From Sulfitobacter sp043557345 (lineage in GTDB: Bacteria > Pseudomonadota > Alphaproteobacteria > Rhodobacterales > Rhodobacteraceae), in contig NZ_JBIFFV010000003.1 of the NCBI RefSeq assembly GCF_043557345.1, positions 310,001 to 374,000 of the forward strand: a DNA stretch of 64,000 nt, given 5' to 3'. Both the position numbers and the translations under genes were made by a program. Positions 6,807-15,041 of the stretch are shown here, piece by piece (within the stretch, counting starts at the first letter, position 1; every line of letters begins with the position of its first letter). The notes under the pieces were generated by a model. It saw nothing but the letters and a program-made list of their open reading frames with translations. It was not told where the DNA came from and searched no databases.

Positions 6807-8831
6807 ATGATGACCCGCCGCGAGATTCTCAACGACCCCGCCATCGGCAACAAGGCCGAAGCCTTTGAAGCCTTTGACGACATCCCCACCAATGCGAACC
6901 TGTCGCGCACCATCGGCGATGTGATCAACGCCCGCTATGGCCGCCGCGACATTCTGCGCGGGATGCTTGGGGTGTCGGCCACCACCGCCCTTTTCGGCAG
7001 TGCCGCCGCCCTCGCCCCGTCCAAGGCCCGCGCCGCCGAAAGCCGCTATGTCTTTGACGAACTGGCTTGGGGCAATGATGAAACCCACCACGTCGCCCCC
7101 GGCTATGACGCGCAGATCCTGCTGCGGTGGGGCGATCCGATCACCGCCGACGCGCCGGAATTCGACGTGATGAACCAGACCGCCGCGGCGCAGTCGAAAC
7201 AGTTCGGCTATAACAACGACTATGTCGGCTTCGTGCCCCTGAACGACGACGCCAGCCGCGGGCTGCTCTGCGTGAACCACGAATACACCAACGAAGAGGT
7301 CATGTTCCCCGGCCTTGGCCGTCAGGACAAGGTGAACTTCAAAGGCATGACGCCTGAGTTGATCGACATCGAGATGGCAGCCCACGGCGGCTCGGTCGTC
7401 GAGATCGCCCGCGACGCGGCGGGCAAGTGGCAAGTGGTGCGCGACGGCAAGATGAATCGCCGCATCACCCCGCTCGACACTGCGATGACGTTGAGCGGCC
7501 CCGCCGCCGGTCACGCGCGGCTGCAAACCAACGACGACCCCAGCGGCACCAAGGTCATCGGCACGCTCAACAACTGCGCGGGCGGGCTGACCCCTTGGGG
7601 CACATGGTTGATGGCCGAGGAGAACTTCCACGGCTATTTCTGGACCGACAAGCTGGATGCCGATGGCAAGCCCGACATCACCGGTGCCGCGGAAGAGAAA
7701 TCATGGGACCGCTACGGCGTGCCGGGCATGTGGTACGCTTGGGGTCAGAAACACGACCGTTTCAATGTGGATGCCGAGCCGAATATGCCCAATAAATTCG
7801 GCTGGGTGGTCGAGGTTGACCCGATGGACCCGAGTTCGACCCCCGTCAAACGCACCGCTTTGGGCCGTTTCCGCCATGAGGGCGCCGAGACCACGGTCAG
7901 CAAAGACGGCAAGCTCGTGGTCTATATGGGCGACGACAACCGCTTTGATTATCAATACAAATACGTCTCCGCCGGGACCGTTTCCGATGATCCGGCGGCC
8001 AATGGCGATCTGCTGGACGAAGGCACGCTTTATGTCGCGCGGTTTGAGGAGGACGGCACGATCAATTGGCTGCCGCTGGTGCATGGCACCGGGCCGCTGA
8101 CCGCCGAGAATGGGTTCAACGACCAAGGCGACGTGATGATCGACACCCGTCTTGCCGCCGACCTGCTGGGCGCCACCCCGATGGACCGCCCCGAAGACGC
8201 GCAGCCGCGCGGCGATGGCACGGCCTATATCCTGCTGACCAACAACACCAAGCGCAAACAGGGCGACACCAACGCCGCCAACCCGCGCCCGGAAAGCAGC
8301 TTTGGCCATATCATCGAGATCAAGGAGGCGAATGCCGACCACGCGGCCACCAGCGGCACTTGGTCGATCCTCGTGCAATGCGGTGACCCGAAGGTGGCCG
8401 AGGTCGGCGCCCAGTGGAACCCCGAGGCATCGGAGAACGGCTGGTTCGGCAGCCCCGACAATGCCGCGATGGATGCCGACGGGCGGCTCTGGATCAGCAC
8501 CGATCAGGGCAGCGGCTGGGGCAAGACCGGCAAATCCGATGGGCTGTATGCGCTTGAGACCGAAGGCGAGGCGCGTGGCACCTCAAAGCTCTTCTTCCGC
8601 TGCCCCGTGGGCGGTGAGATGTGCGGCCCCTACTTTACCGAGGATGGCGAGACGCTCTTCGTCGCGGTGCAGCACCCGGGGACGGATGGCACCAAGGACA
8701 TCCCCGGTTTCGAACGGGAAAGCACCTTTGAAGATCCGGCCACCCGCTGGCCCGACTTCGACCCCAAGATGCCCCCGCGCCCTGCGGTGGTCGTCATTAC
8801 CAAGCAAGGCGGCGGTAAGATCGCCGTCTGA
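6807..8831 (+). CDS. phoX: PhoX-type alkaline phosphatase (DUF839 family)
   Basis: A 674-residue secreted protein of the PhoX/DUF839 family, Ca/Fe-dependent phosphatases that release phosphate from organic phosphomonoesters. It has a long polar N-terminus and then a Tat motif YGRRDILRGMLGVSATTALFG (about residues 48-68), typical of PhoX. Conserved segments visible are VNHEYTNEEVMFPG, PWGTWLMAEENFHGYF and CGPYFTEDGETLFVAVQHPG. ATG 6807 is preceded by AAAGGA. The gene stands alone between soxT and a strong terminator. Some family members have other roles, so phosphatase activity is likely but not certain. Confidence 0.82.
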   Translation: MMTRREILNDPAIGNKAEAFEAFDDIPTNANLSRTIGDVINARYGRRDILRGMLGVSATTALFGSAAALAPSKARAAESRYVFDELAWGNDETHHVAPGYDAQILLRWGDPITADAPEFDVMNQTAAAQSKQFGYNNDYVGFVPLNDDASRGLLCVNHEYTNEEVMFPGLGRQDKVNFKGMTPELIDIEMAAHGGSVVEIARDAAGKWQVVRDGKMNRRITPLDTAMTLSGPAAGHARLQTNDDPSGTKVIGTLNNCAGGLTPWGTWLMAEENFHGYFWTDKLDADGKPDITGAAEEKSWDRYGVPGMWYAWGQKHDRFNVDAEPNMPNKFGWVVEVDPMDPSSTPVKRTALGRFRHEGAETTVSKDGKLVVYMGDDNRFDYQYKYVSAGTVSDDPAANGDLLDEGTLYVARFEEDGTINWLPLVHGTGPLTAENGFNDQGDVMIDTRLAADLLGATPMDRPEDAQPRGDGTAYILLTNNTKRKQGDTNAANPRPESSFGHIIEIKEANADHAATSGTWSILVQCGDPKVAEVGAQWNPEASENGWFGSPDNAAMDADGRLWISTDQGSGWGKTGKSDGLYALETEGEARGTSKLFFRCPVGGEMCGPYFTEDGETLFVAVQHPGTDGTKDIPGFERESTFEDPATRWPDFDPKMPPRPAVVVITKQGGGKIAV

Positions 8832-8867
8832 TCAGAATTCCATAAAAGTCATTTCAGCATGTAAGAT

Positions 8868-8898
8868 GTGGTGCAGCTTCCCCGGCTGCACCACTTTT
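8868..8898 (+). terminator. intrinsic terminator after the PhoX-like gene
   Basis: A perfect 10-bp stem, GTGGTGCAGC (8868-8877) with GCTGCACCAC (8885-8894) and a 7-base loop, is followed at once by TTTT. It ends the plus-strand transcript 37 bases after the phoX stop and may also act against the convergent znuA message. Confidence 0.85.
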
Positions 8899-8941
8899 CA
8901 TTGGCCTGTTCCTATAGGCCGTTTCCTTGCCAGTGGCCAAA

Positions 8942-10048
8942 TCAGTTCGACAGGCAGTCAGACATGCTCTGCGCCATGCCGCGCAGCAGATCGGGGTAGA
9001 AAGATACGCCAAGCTCTAGGTCTGCGCCGATCGGGTCGAGCGTGCCGGTCCCGGTCTCCTGCCCCTCGGTCACGGCGGCGATCAGGCCGGGGTTGAACTG
9101 CGGTTCGGCAAAGACGCATTTCGCGCCGCTCTCGGCCACGAAGTCGCGCAGCTTGGCCACACGTGCCGCCCCCGGGGCGCGGGCGTCATTTTCGCTGATG
9201 GCACCACGGGCTTCGATGTCGAAACGCGCTTCGAAATAGTGGTAGGCGTCATGGAAGACGATGAAGGGGCGGTCTTTGACCGGGGCGAGAGTCTCGGCGA
9301 TGTCTTCCTCCAAGACGCCAAGCTCGGCCTGAGCGGCCTCGGCATTCGCACGGTATTGCGCGGCGTTCTCAGGGTCCAGTTCCGCCAGCGCCTCGGCGAT
9401 CTGGCCGAGCCAAAGCTGCCCGTTGCGCGGGTCAAGCCAGACGTGGGGATCATCGCTGCCATGGGCGTGATCGTGACCTTCGTGGCCGTGATCGTCGTGA
9501 TCCTTCTCGCCATGTCCGTGATCGTCCCGATCGCCGTGGTCCTCGTGGTTATGTCCTTCGTGGTCCTGCGCCCCGTGGTCATGCGCGTCGTCATGTTCCT
9601 CATGCCCATGCGCGTCGTGGTCATGCCCTTCCTTGGCATGATCATGACCCGCGTGCTGCCCCTGCCCCTCGTCACCATAGCTATGCGGCTCGAAGGTCGC
9701 CCCTTCGCGGAAGGCCAGAACCCGCGTGCCGGGCTGTTCCATCAAGGCCAGATGGCTGGCGCTGCCGGCCAGCGATTGCAGCGGATCGACCAGCCATGGG
9801 GTCAGCGACGGGCCGACCCAGACGACCAGATCGGCCCCGCTCAGCGCGCGCGCCTCGGAGGGGCGCATGGCATAGCCATGGGGCGAGCTGCGCGGCGGCA
9901 CAATGAGATCGGGCGCGCCGACCCCTTCCATCACCTGCGACACCAGCCCATGCACCGGGGCGATATCTGTCGCAACGGCGGGGACATCCGCCCAAAGCGG
10001 CAAGGCGGCAGCGGCGAGAACAGCGGCGGGAAGCGAGAAACGATACAT
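8942..10048 (-). CDS. znuA: ZnuA, zinc-binding protein of the Znu ABC transporter
   Basis: ZnuA is the cluster A-I periplasmic receptor that delivers Zn2+ to ZnuBC. The 368-residue protein has a signal peptide (about residues 1-20), the early metal-site segment DIAPVHGLVSQVM, and then SSPHGYAMRPS. Between about residues 128 and 200 is an exceptionally long loop of His, Asp and Glu with dozens of histidines. The second lobe starts at DDPHVWLDPRNGQ and continues through VFHDAYHYFEARF. The histidine loop is a zinc-scavenging feature of ZnuA. The gene diverges from zur-znuCB across an 83-base region containing two Zur-like sites. Confidence 0.95.
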   Translation of the reverse strand: MYRFSLPAAVLAAAALPLWADVPAVATDIAPVHGLVSQVMEGVGAPDLIVPPRSSPHGYAMRPSEARALSGADLVVWVGPSLTPWLVDPLQSLAGSASHLALMEQPGTRVLAFREGATFEPHSYGDEGQGQHAGHDHAKEGHDHDAHGHEEHDDAHDHGAQDHEGHNHEDHGDRDDHGHGEKDHDDHGHEGHDHAHGSDDPHVWLDPRNGQLWLGQIAEALAELDPENAAQYRANAEAAQAELGVLEEDIAETLAPVKDRPFIVFHDAYHYFEARFDIEARGAISENDARAPGAARVAKLRDFVAESGAKCVFAEPQFNPGLIAAVTEGQETGTGTLDPIGADLELGVSFYPDLLRGMAQSMSDCLSN

Positions 10049-10061
10049 GGCAGACCTTCAA

Positions 10062-10077
10062 AATGTTATAGTATCAC
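10062..10077. promoter_or_regulatory. Zur-like operator, znuA side
   Basis: ATGTTATAGTATCAC (10063-10077) lies 15 bases upstream of the znuA start codon. It resembles the alphaproteobacterial Zur motif and the more perfect copy at 10091-10107. Position and the neighbouring zur gene support the assignment. Confidence 0.65.
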
Positions 10078-10090
10078 CTTGCTAACACCG

Positions 10091-10107
10091 CTGTTATAAC
10101 ATATCAA
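10091..10107. promoter_or_regulatory. Zur-like operator, zur-znuCB side
   Basis: The core TGTTATAACA (10092-10101) is a perfect 10-bp palindrome followed by TATCAA, matching the Zur/Fur-type palindromes of alphaproteobacteria. Two sites in one divergent region would let Zur-Zn repress znuA and its own operon together. Confidence 0.7.
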
Positions 10108-10131
10108 CACCGAAACGAGTTGAGGCCCCCC

Positions 10132-10611
10132 ATGCGCCCCATTGGATTTAGTGATCATGACCACGCCGCCTGCATGCGCAGCACCATGCAGGCTGCCGAG
10201 GCGCAATGCGCCGAACGTGGGCTGCGGCTGACCCCGGTACGCCGCCGCGCGCTGGAGATCCTGCTGTCGGAACACCGCGCCTTGGGCGCCTATGACCTGC
10301 TCGCCCACCTGTCGGCCGAGGGGCTGGGCGCACAGCCCCCCGTGGCCTATCGCGCGCTGGATTTTCTGGTGAAGGCGGGGCTTGCCCATAAGATCGAAGC
10401 GCTCAACGCCTATGTCGGCTGCGTGCACCCGGGCGAGGATCACGCGCCCGCCTTTCTGATCTGCCGCAGCTGCCGCTCGGTGGCCGAGGCCGAGACCACC
10501 CCGAACAAAAGCCGCCTTGGCGATGCTGCCCGCGCCGCAGGCTTCCGCATCGAACGCAGCGTGGTCGAGGCCGAAGGCCTCTGCCCCGCCTGTCAGGAGC
10601 CCGGTGTATGA
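10132..10611 (+). CDS. zur: Zur, Fur-family zinc uptake regulator
   Basis: A 159-residue Fur-family repressor. The winged helix covers about residues 30-90 (LRLTPVRRRALEILL, then PPVAYRALDFLVKAGLAHKI). The structural zinc site is formed by CRSC (C111, C114) and CPAC (C151, C154), and a regulatory-site histidine segment VHPGEDHAP is present. ATG 10132 has GAGG seven bases upstream, which is why the frame-extending TTG at 10120 was rejected. It overlaps znuC by four bases (ATGA), as in other rhodobacterial zur-znuCB operons. Confidence 0.94.
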   Translation: MRPIGFSDHDHAACMRSTMQAAEAQCAERGLRLTPVRRRALEILLSEHRALGAYDLLAHLSAEGLGAQPPVAYRALDFLVKAGLAHKIEALNAYVGCVHPGEDHAPAFLICRSCRSVAEAETTPNKSRLGDAARAAGFRIERSVVEAEGLCPACQEPGV

Positions 10612-11369
10612 GCCTGATCAAGACGCGCGGCCTGACCCTGCGCCATGACGGTCAGATCGCCCTGCGCGACGTGAACTTCAACATCGACGCCGGTGAGATC
10701 GTCACCATCGTCGGCCCCAACGGGTCAGGCAAATCCAGCCTGCTGCGCGCGCTGATCGGCGCGTTAAGACCGGCGGCGGGCAAGATCACCCGCAAACCGG
10801 GGCTGCGCATCGGCTATGTGCCGCAAAAATTGCAGATCGACGCGACCCTGCCGCTTACCGTGCGCCGCTTCATCAACCTGCCCCGCCGCCAGAAGCCCGA
10901 GACGATCCGCGAGGCGCTGGCCACCGCTGGCGTGCCGGAATTGGCCGAGCGGCAGATGGTCGACCTCTCAGGCGGGCAGTTCCAGCGCGTGCTGCTGGCC
11001 CGCGCACTGCTGGAAAGGCCCGATCTGCTGATCCTCGACGAGGCGACGCAGGGGCTGGACCAACCCGGCTCCGCCGCCTTTTACCGCCAGATCGAAGCCG
11101 TGCGCCAAGACCTCGGCTGCGCTGTGCTGATGGTCAGCCACGATCTGCATGTCGTCATGGCGGCGAGCGACCGTGTGCTCTGCCTCAACGGTCATGTCTG
11201 CTGCGAAGGCACGCCCGAGACCGTCTCCGAAGCGCCCGAATACCGCGCCCTCTTTGGCAGCGGCACCCAAGGGGCGCTGGCGCTTTACCGGCACGATCAC
11301 GACCATCACCACCACCACCATCACGGCGCTGTCTGTGACGGCCACCACCAAGAGACTGAGAATGCTTGA
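10608..11369 (+). CDS. znuC: ZnuC, ATPase of the zinc ABC transporter
   Basis: A 253-residue ABC ATPase with Walker A GPNGSGKSS (about residue 37), signature LSGGQ, Walker B LLILDEAT and the switch histidine in MVSHDLH. Its C-terminus carries a histidine cluster (RHDHDHHHHHHHGAV), a metal-binding tail seen on some ZnuC proteins that may sense or buffer zinc in the cytoplasm. It is coupled to zur upstream and overlaps znuB by eight bases. Confidence 0.95.
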   Translation: MSLIKTRGLTLRHDGQIALRDVNFNIDAGEIVTIVGPNGSGKSSLLRALIGALRPAAGKITRKPGLRIGYVPQKLQIDATLPLTVRRFINLPRRQKPETIREALATAGVPELAERQMVDLSGGQFQRVLLARALLERPDLLILDEATQGLDQPGSAAFYRQIEAVRQDLGCAVLMVSHDLHVVMAASDRVLCLNGHVCCEGTPETVSEAPEYRALFGSGTQGALALYRHDHDHHHHHHHGAVCDGHHQETENA

Positions 11370-12168
11370 CGATTTCATTCTGCGCGCCGCCCTCGCCGGC
11401 CTCGGCGTGGCGCTGGCCGCCGCCCCCTTGGGCTGTTTCGTGATCTGGCGGCGCATGGCCTATTTCGGCGATGCCACCAGCCACGCCGCGCTTCTGGGCG
11501 TGGCGCTGGCACTGGCGACCGATCTGCCGATCACCGCGGGCGTGCTTTTGGTGGCACTCGTCATGGCGCTGGTGATCAGCACGCTGTCGGGCCGCAATGT
11601 CAGCGCCGACGCGCTTTTGGGTGTGATGGCCCATTCCGCACTGGCCCTTGGCCTCGTGGCCGTGTCGCTGCTGCCGGGGCAACGGGTCGATCTGTCGTCC
11701 TATCTTTTTGGTGAGATCCTCGCCGTGACGCGTTTTGACCTTGGCGTGATCTGGGGCGGCGCCGTGGCGGTGGCGCTGTTGCTGGCCTGGCGCTGGTCGG
11801 CGCTGCTGGCGGCGACGCTGAACCCCGATCTGGCGCAGGCCGCTGGCGGCAATCCGCGGCGCGAGCAATTGATCCTGACGCTGGCGCTGGCAATCATGGT
11901 GGCCGTGGCGATCAAGGTGGTCGGCGCGCTGCTGATCGCGGCGATGCTGATCATCCCCGCCGCCACCGCCCGCCCCTTTGCCCGCACGCCGGAAACCATG
12001 GCCCTTTGGGCCATGGGTCTGGGCGCGGTGGCGGCCCTCGGGGGGCTGATGGCCTCGCTGGAGTTCGACACGCCCACGGGGCCGAGCATTGTCAGCATCG
12101 CGGCGGGTCTCTTTGCGCTTTCCTCGGCCTTTTCGGCGGCCCTTCCGGCGCTGCGCCGCCGGGGCTGA
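11362..12168 (+). CDS. znuB: ZnuB, permease of the zinc ABC transporter
   Basis: A 268-residue integral membrane protein of the ABC-3 (metal) permease family with about eight hydrophobic segments. The family-like segment WRRMAYFGDATSHAALLG is near the N-terminus and VVGALLIAAMLIIPAATA is in the second half. The start at 11362 overlaps the end of znuC by eight bases; upstream in-frame sequence merely reads through znuC. It completes a zur-znuC-znuB operon and is convergent with the Rid gene. Confidence 0.94.
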   Translation: MLDDFILRAALAGLGVALAAAPLGCFVIWRRMAYFGDATSHAALLGVALALATDLPITAGVLLVALVMALVISTLSGRNVSADALLGVMAHSALALGLVAVSLLPGQRVDLSSYLFGEILAVTRFDLGVIWGGAVAVALLLAWRWSALLAATLNPDLAQAAGGNPRREQLILTLALAIMVAVAIKVVGALLIAAMLIIPAATARPFARTPETMALWAMGLGAVAALGGLMASLEFDTPTGPSIVSIAAGLFALSSAFSAALPALRRRG

Positions 12169-12186
12169 CCCCGATGGCGGCTTGGC

Positions 12187-12585
12187 TTAGCGCGCGATCA
12201 CCGCGTCGGCTTCGATCTCAAGCTTGGCTTCATCCTCGACCAGACCGGCGACGACCACCATCGCCATTGCCGGGAAATGCTTGCCCATCACCTCGCGATA
12301 GGCGCGGCCCACGTCCTTTTGCGCGGCGAGATATTCTTTCTTATCCGTCACATACCACGTCAGACGGGTGATATCCTCGGGCGTGCCGCCGGCGGCTTCG
12401 ACCACATCGCGGATGTTTTGCAGCGCCTGTTTCATCTGACCGATGAAGTCATGACATTCAAACGTCTGCTCGGCGGTCCAGCCGATCTGACCGCCGACGA
12501 ACAGATGGCCATCCGCGCTCAGCACGCCGTTTGCATAGCCTTTCGCGGGGGCCCAGCCGTCGGGCTGAATGATTTGATGCGACAT
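12187..12585 (-). CDS. Rid-family protein lacking the catalytic arginine
   Basis: A 132-residue member of the RidA/YjgF/UK114 family, small trimeric proteins that often hydrolyse reactive enamines and imines. The fold motifs LFVGGQIGW and LEIEADAVI are clear. The conserved PARS segment, whose arginine (Arg105 in RidA) anchors the substrate, reads FPAMAMV here, so the arginine is replaced by methionine. Such sequences fall among Rid subfamilies without proven RidA activity. ATG 12585 is preceded by AAGGAA. It is the last gene of the tryptophan/anthranilate-liv run, which suggests a role with an amino-cyclohexene or related intermediate; that role is inferred. Confidence 0.85.
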   Translation of the reverse strand: MSHQIIQPDGWAPAKGYANGVLSADGHLFVGGQIGWTAEQTFECHDFIGQMKQALQNIRDVVEAAGGTPEDITRLTWYVTDKKEYLAAQKDVGRAYREVMGKHFPAMAMVVVAGLVEDEAKLEIEADAVIAR

Positions 12586-12608
12586 GTCGTGTTCCTTTTT
12601 GTTAACAG

Positions 12609-13298
12609 TCACACGCCGAGGAATTGATCGGCGATTTGGGTGTCGAGCGCGGGCATCGGACCGGCCCAGACCGAGCGGCCCCGTTCAAGGATGACGGCGT
12701 GATCGGCCACGCGCCGTAACTCGGCGAGGGATTTGTCCACCACCAGAAGCGCCAGACCGCTGTCGCGCTTCAACTCGGCCACGGCAGCCCAGATTTCTTG
12801 ACGCACCACCGGGGCCAACCCCTCGGTCGCCTCGTCCAACAGCAAAAGCTGCGGGTTGGTCATCAGCGCGCGGCCGATCGCCAGCATCTGCTGCTCCCCG
12901 CCCGAGAGGGAGCCTGCGGTCTGGTCGCGCCGCTCGCCCAAGCGGGGGAAGAGCTTGACCACCCGCGCCTCGTCCCACGGGCCGGAGCGCGCGGCGGCGA
13001 TGAGGTTTTCATGCACCGTCAGCGGCGCGAAACAGCGCCGGCCTTCGGGCACCAGCCCCAGCCCGGCCTGAGCCGCACGAAAGGACGGCAGCCCGGCAAT
13101 GTCGCGCCCATTCAGCCGCAGGCTCCCGCCATCGTGTTTCAGCATCCGGCAGATCACCTTGATGGTGGAGGATTTGCCCATCCCGTTGCGCCCCATCAGC
13201 GCGCAGACCTCGCCCGCCTCCAGCGTCAGATCGACACCGAAAAGCGCCTGTGTCGGCCCGTAGGAGGCGGTGATGTCTTTCAGTTCCAGCAGGCTCAT
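12609..13298 (-). CDS. livF: LivF-type ABC transporter ATPase
   Basis: One of two ATPases of a branched-chain amino-acid-type (HAAT) importer. The 229-residue protein has Walker A GRNGMGKSS, signature LSGGEQQM, Walker B LLLLDEATEG and the LivF-like segment VPEGRRCFAPLTVHENL. It overlaps livG by four bases. The transporter is encoded directly after kynA-kynU, so its substrate may be tryptophan, kynurenine, anthranilate or a related aromatic rather than leucine. That substrate assignment is inference from context. Confidence 0.9.
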   Translation of the reverse strand: MSLLELKDITASYGPTQALFGVDLTLEAGEVCALMGRNGMGKSSTIKVICRMLKHDGGSLRLNGRDIAGLPSFRAAQAGLGLVPEGRRCFAPLTVHENLIAAARSGPWDEARVVKLFPRLGERRDQTAGSLSGGEQQMLAIGRALMTNPQLLLLDEATEGLAPVVRQEIWAAVAELKRDSGLALLVVDKSLAELRRVADHAVILERGRSVWAGPMPALDTQIADQFLGV

Positions 13299-14062
13299 GC
13301 CGCGTCCTCCTCGCCCAGATAGGCCACGCGGACCTGTGGATCGGCCTTGATCTCGGCCGCCGTGCCGCTGGCGATGATGCGCCCGTAGACCAGCACCGAG
13401 ATGCGGTCGGCGAGTGCGAAGACCGCGTCCATGTCATGTTCCACCAGCAGGATCGGCGCCTCGGCCCGAAGGCCATCGAGAAAGCCGGTCATCTCGCGCG
13501 ACCCACTTGCGCCAAGCCCGGCCATCGGTTCATCCATCAGGAAGACCTTGGGCCGCAGCGTCAGCGCCACCGCCACCTCGAGCTGGCGGCGTTGTCCGTG
13601 CGACAGGTCCGAGGTGCGCTTGGCCGCGTGATCGGCCAGCCCCACCAGTTCCAGCGCGCGCATCGCCTCGGCCCGCAACTCAGGCTGCCGCATCACCGGC
13701 GCGAAGAAGCGCATCACCCGGCCCGATTGGCCAAGCGCCCCCAGCACCGCGTTTTGCAGCACCGTGTATTCCATCGCCAGCGAGGAGATCTGGAAGGTCC
13801 GCCCCAGCCCGGCCCGCGCGCGCTGCACGGTGCTGAGCGGCGTCACGTCCTGCCCCGCAAAATGCACCGTGCCACTGTCCGAGCGCAGCCCGCCCGCGAT
13901 CTGTTTGATCAGCGTCGATTTGCCCGCCCCGTTGGGGCCGATCAGCGCATGGATCTCGCCCGGGCGCAGGGTGATGGAGACATCGTCGGTGGCCTTCAGC
14001 GCCCCGAAGCTCTTGTGCAGGTTGCGCACGTCCAAAAGCACATCAGTCATCTGCTCAGTCAT
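13295..14062 (-). CDS. livG: LivG-type ABC transporter ATPase
   Basis: The second ATPase of the importer, 255 residues. Walker A is GPNGAGKST, the signature is the variant LSHGQRRQLEVA typical of LivG, and Walker B is VFLMDEPMAGLG. The LivG segment GLGRTFQISSLA is present. It overlaps livF by four bases and livM by eight, so the transporter genes are translationally coupled. Confidence 0.9.
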   Translation of the reverse strand: MTEQMTDVLLDVRNLHKSFGALKATDDVSITLRPGEIHALIGPNGAGKSTLIKQIAGGLRSDSGTVHFAGQDVTPLSTVQRARAGLGRTFQISSLAMEYTVLQNAVLGALGQSGRVMRFFAPVMRQPELRAEAMRALELVGLADHAAKRTSDLSHGQRRQLEVAVALTLRPKVFLMDEPMAGLGASGSREMTGFLDGLRAEAPILLVEHDMDAVFALADRISVLVYGRIIASGTAAEIKADPQVRVAYLGEEDAA

Positions 14063-15038
14063 GGGCCACCTCCCGTCCGGCGATCAGGCCGATCATGCCG
14101 CCCCGGGCAAAGAGCACGACCATAAGGAGCAGCAGCCCCAGATAGATATGCCAGAACTCCGACAGCCCGCCCAAGACATGCTCCAGCAAGATGAACAGAG
14201 CCGCCCCGGCCACGGGACCAAACAGCCGCCCCACCCCGCCGAGGATCACGAAGATCATGATCTCGCCCGAGGTCTGCCACGAAAACATCGTTGGGCTCAC
14301 GAAGCGGTTGAGATCGGCGAACAGCGCGCCCGCAAGCCCGGTGACAGCACCCGAGATGACAAAAGCCACCAGCCGCAGCCGGAAGGGCGCGAGGCCCACG
14401 CTCTCGACCCGCTCGGCGTTTTGGCGCGCCGCCGAGAGCGCGAGGCCAAAGGGCGCGCGCGCCAAACGGCCTGCGAACAACAGCACCAGCGCCAGCACGG
14501 CAAAGGCGATGGCGAAAAAGGTCAGCGGGTCCAGCGTGTTCAGCCCCGGAAAGCCATTGCGCACATAGATCGACAGCCCGTCCTCGCCGCCATAGGCCGG
14601 CCAAGAAATCGAGAAGTAGAACAGCATCTGCCCGAAGGCGAGCGTGACCATGATGAAATAGACGCCTGAGGTGCGCAGCGACAGCGCGCCGATCAACAGC
14701 GCCGCCAGCGCCGAGACCACGATCGCGACCAGCCAGATCACCGGCATCGACTTCGTGCCCTCGATCAGGAACGGGCTTTCCATGATCGGCGTATAGCTCT
14801 GCGCATGGGCGGCAAGGATGCCCATGGCATAGCCGCCAAGCCCGAAGAAGGCGGCGTGGCCAAAGCTGACCAACCCGCCCAGCCCGAGCGCGATGTTCAG
14901 CCCCACGCCGGCCAGCGCGAGGATCGCGGCCTTGGTCGCCAGCGTGATGATGAAGGGCTCATCCAGCACAAAGGCCGCCAGCGCCGTCACCGGCAGGAGC
15001 AGGAAGAGGAAGACGTTCAGAAGTGTTTCGCGCATCAT
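14055..15038 (-). CDS. livM: LivM-type ABC transporter permease
   Basis: A 327-residue inner-membrane permease of the branched-chain amino-acid ABC family with eight to ten hydrophobic segments. The family signature region near the N-terminus (GLNIALGLGGLVSFGHAAFFGLG) is recognisable, as is GLAGALFADLNRFVSPTMF near the cytoplasmic coupling helix. It overlaps livG by eight bases and lies three bases after livH. Confidence 0.9.
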   Translation of the reverse strand: MMRETLLNVFLFLLLPVTALAAFVLDEPFIITLATKAAILALAGVGLNIALGLGGLVSFGHAAFFGLGGYAMGILAAHAQSYTPIMESPFLIEGTKSMPVIWLVAIVVSALAALLIGALSLRTSGVYFIMVTLAFGQMLFYFSISWPAYGGEDGLSIYVRNGFPGLNTLDPLTFFAIAFAVLALVLLFAGRLARAPFGLALSAARQNAERVESVGLAPFRLRLVAFVISGAVTGLAGALFADLNRFVSPTMFSWQTSGEIMIFVILGGVGRLFGPVAGAALFILLEHVLGGLSEFWHIYLGLLLLMVVLFARGGMIGLIAGREVAHD

Positions 15039-15041
15039 GGC

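Noticed and set aside
9239..10099. Hydrophobic plus-strand frame opposite znuA that looks like a membrane protein
   Set aside because: The valine/methionine richness is the direct complement of the His/Asp codons of the ZnuA loop.
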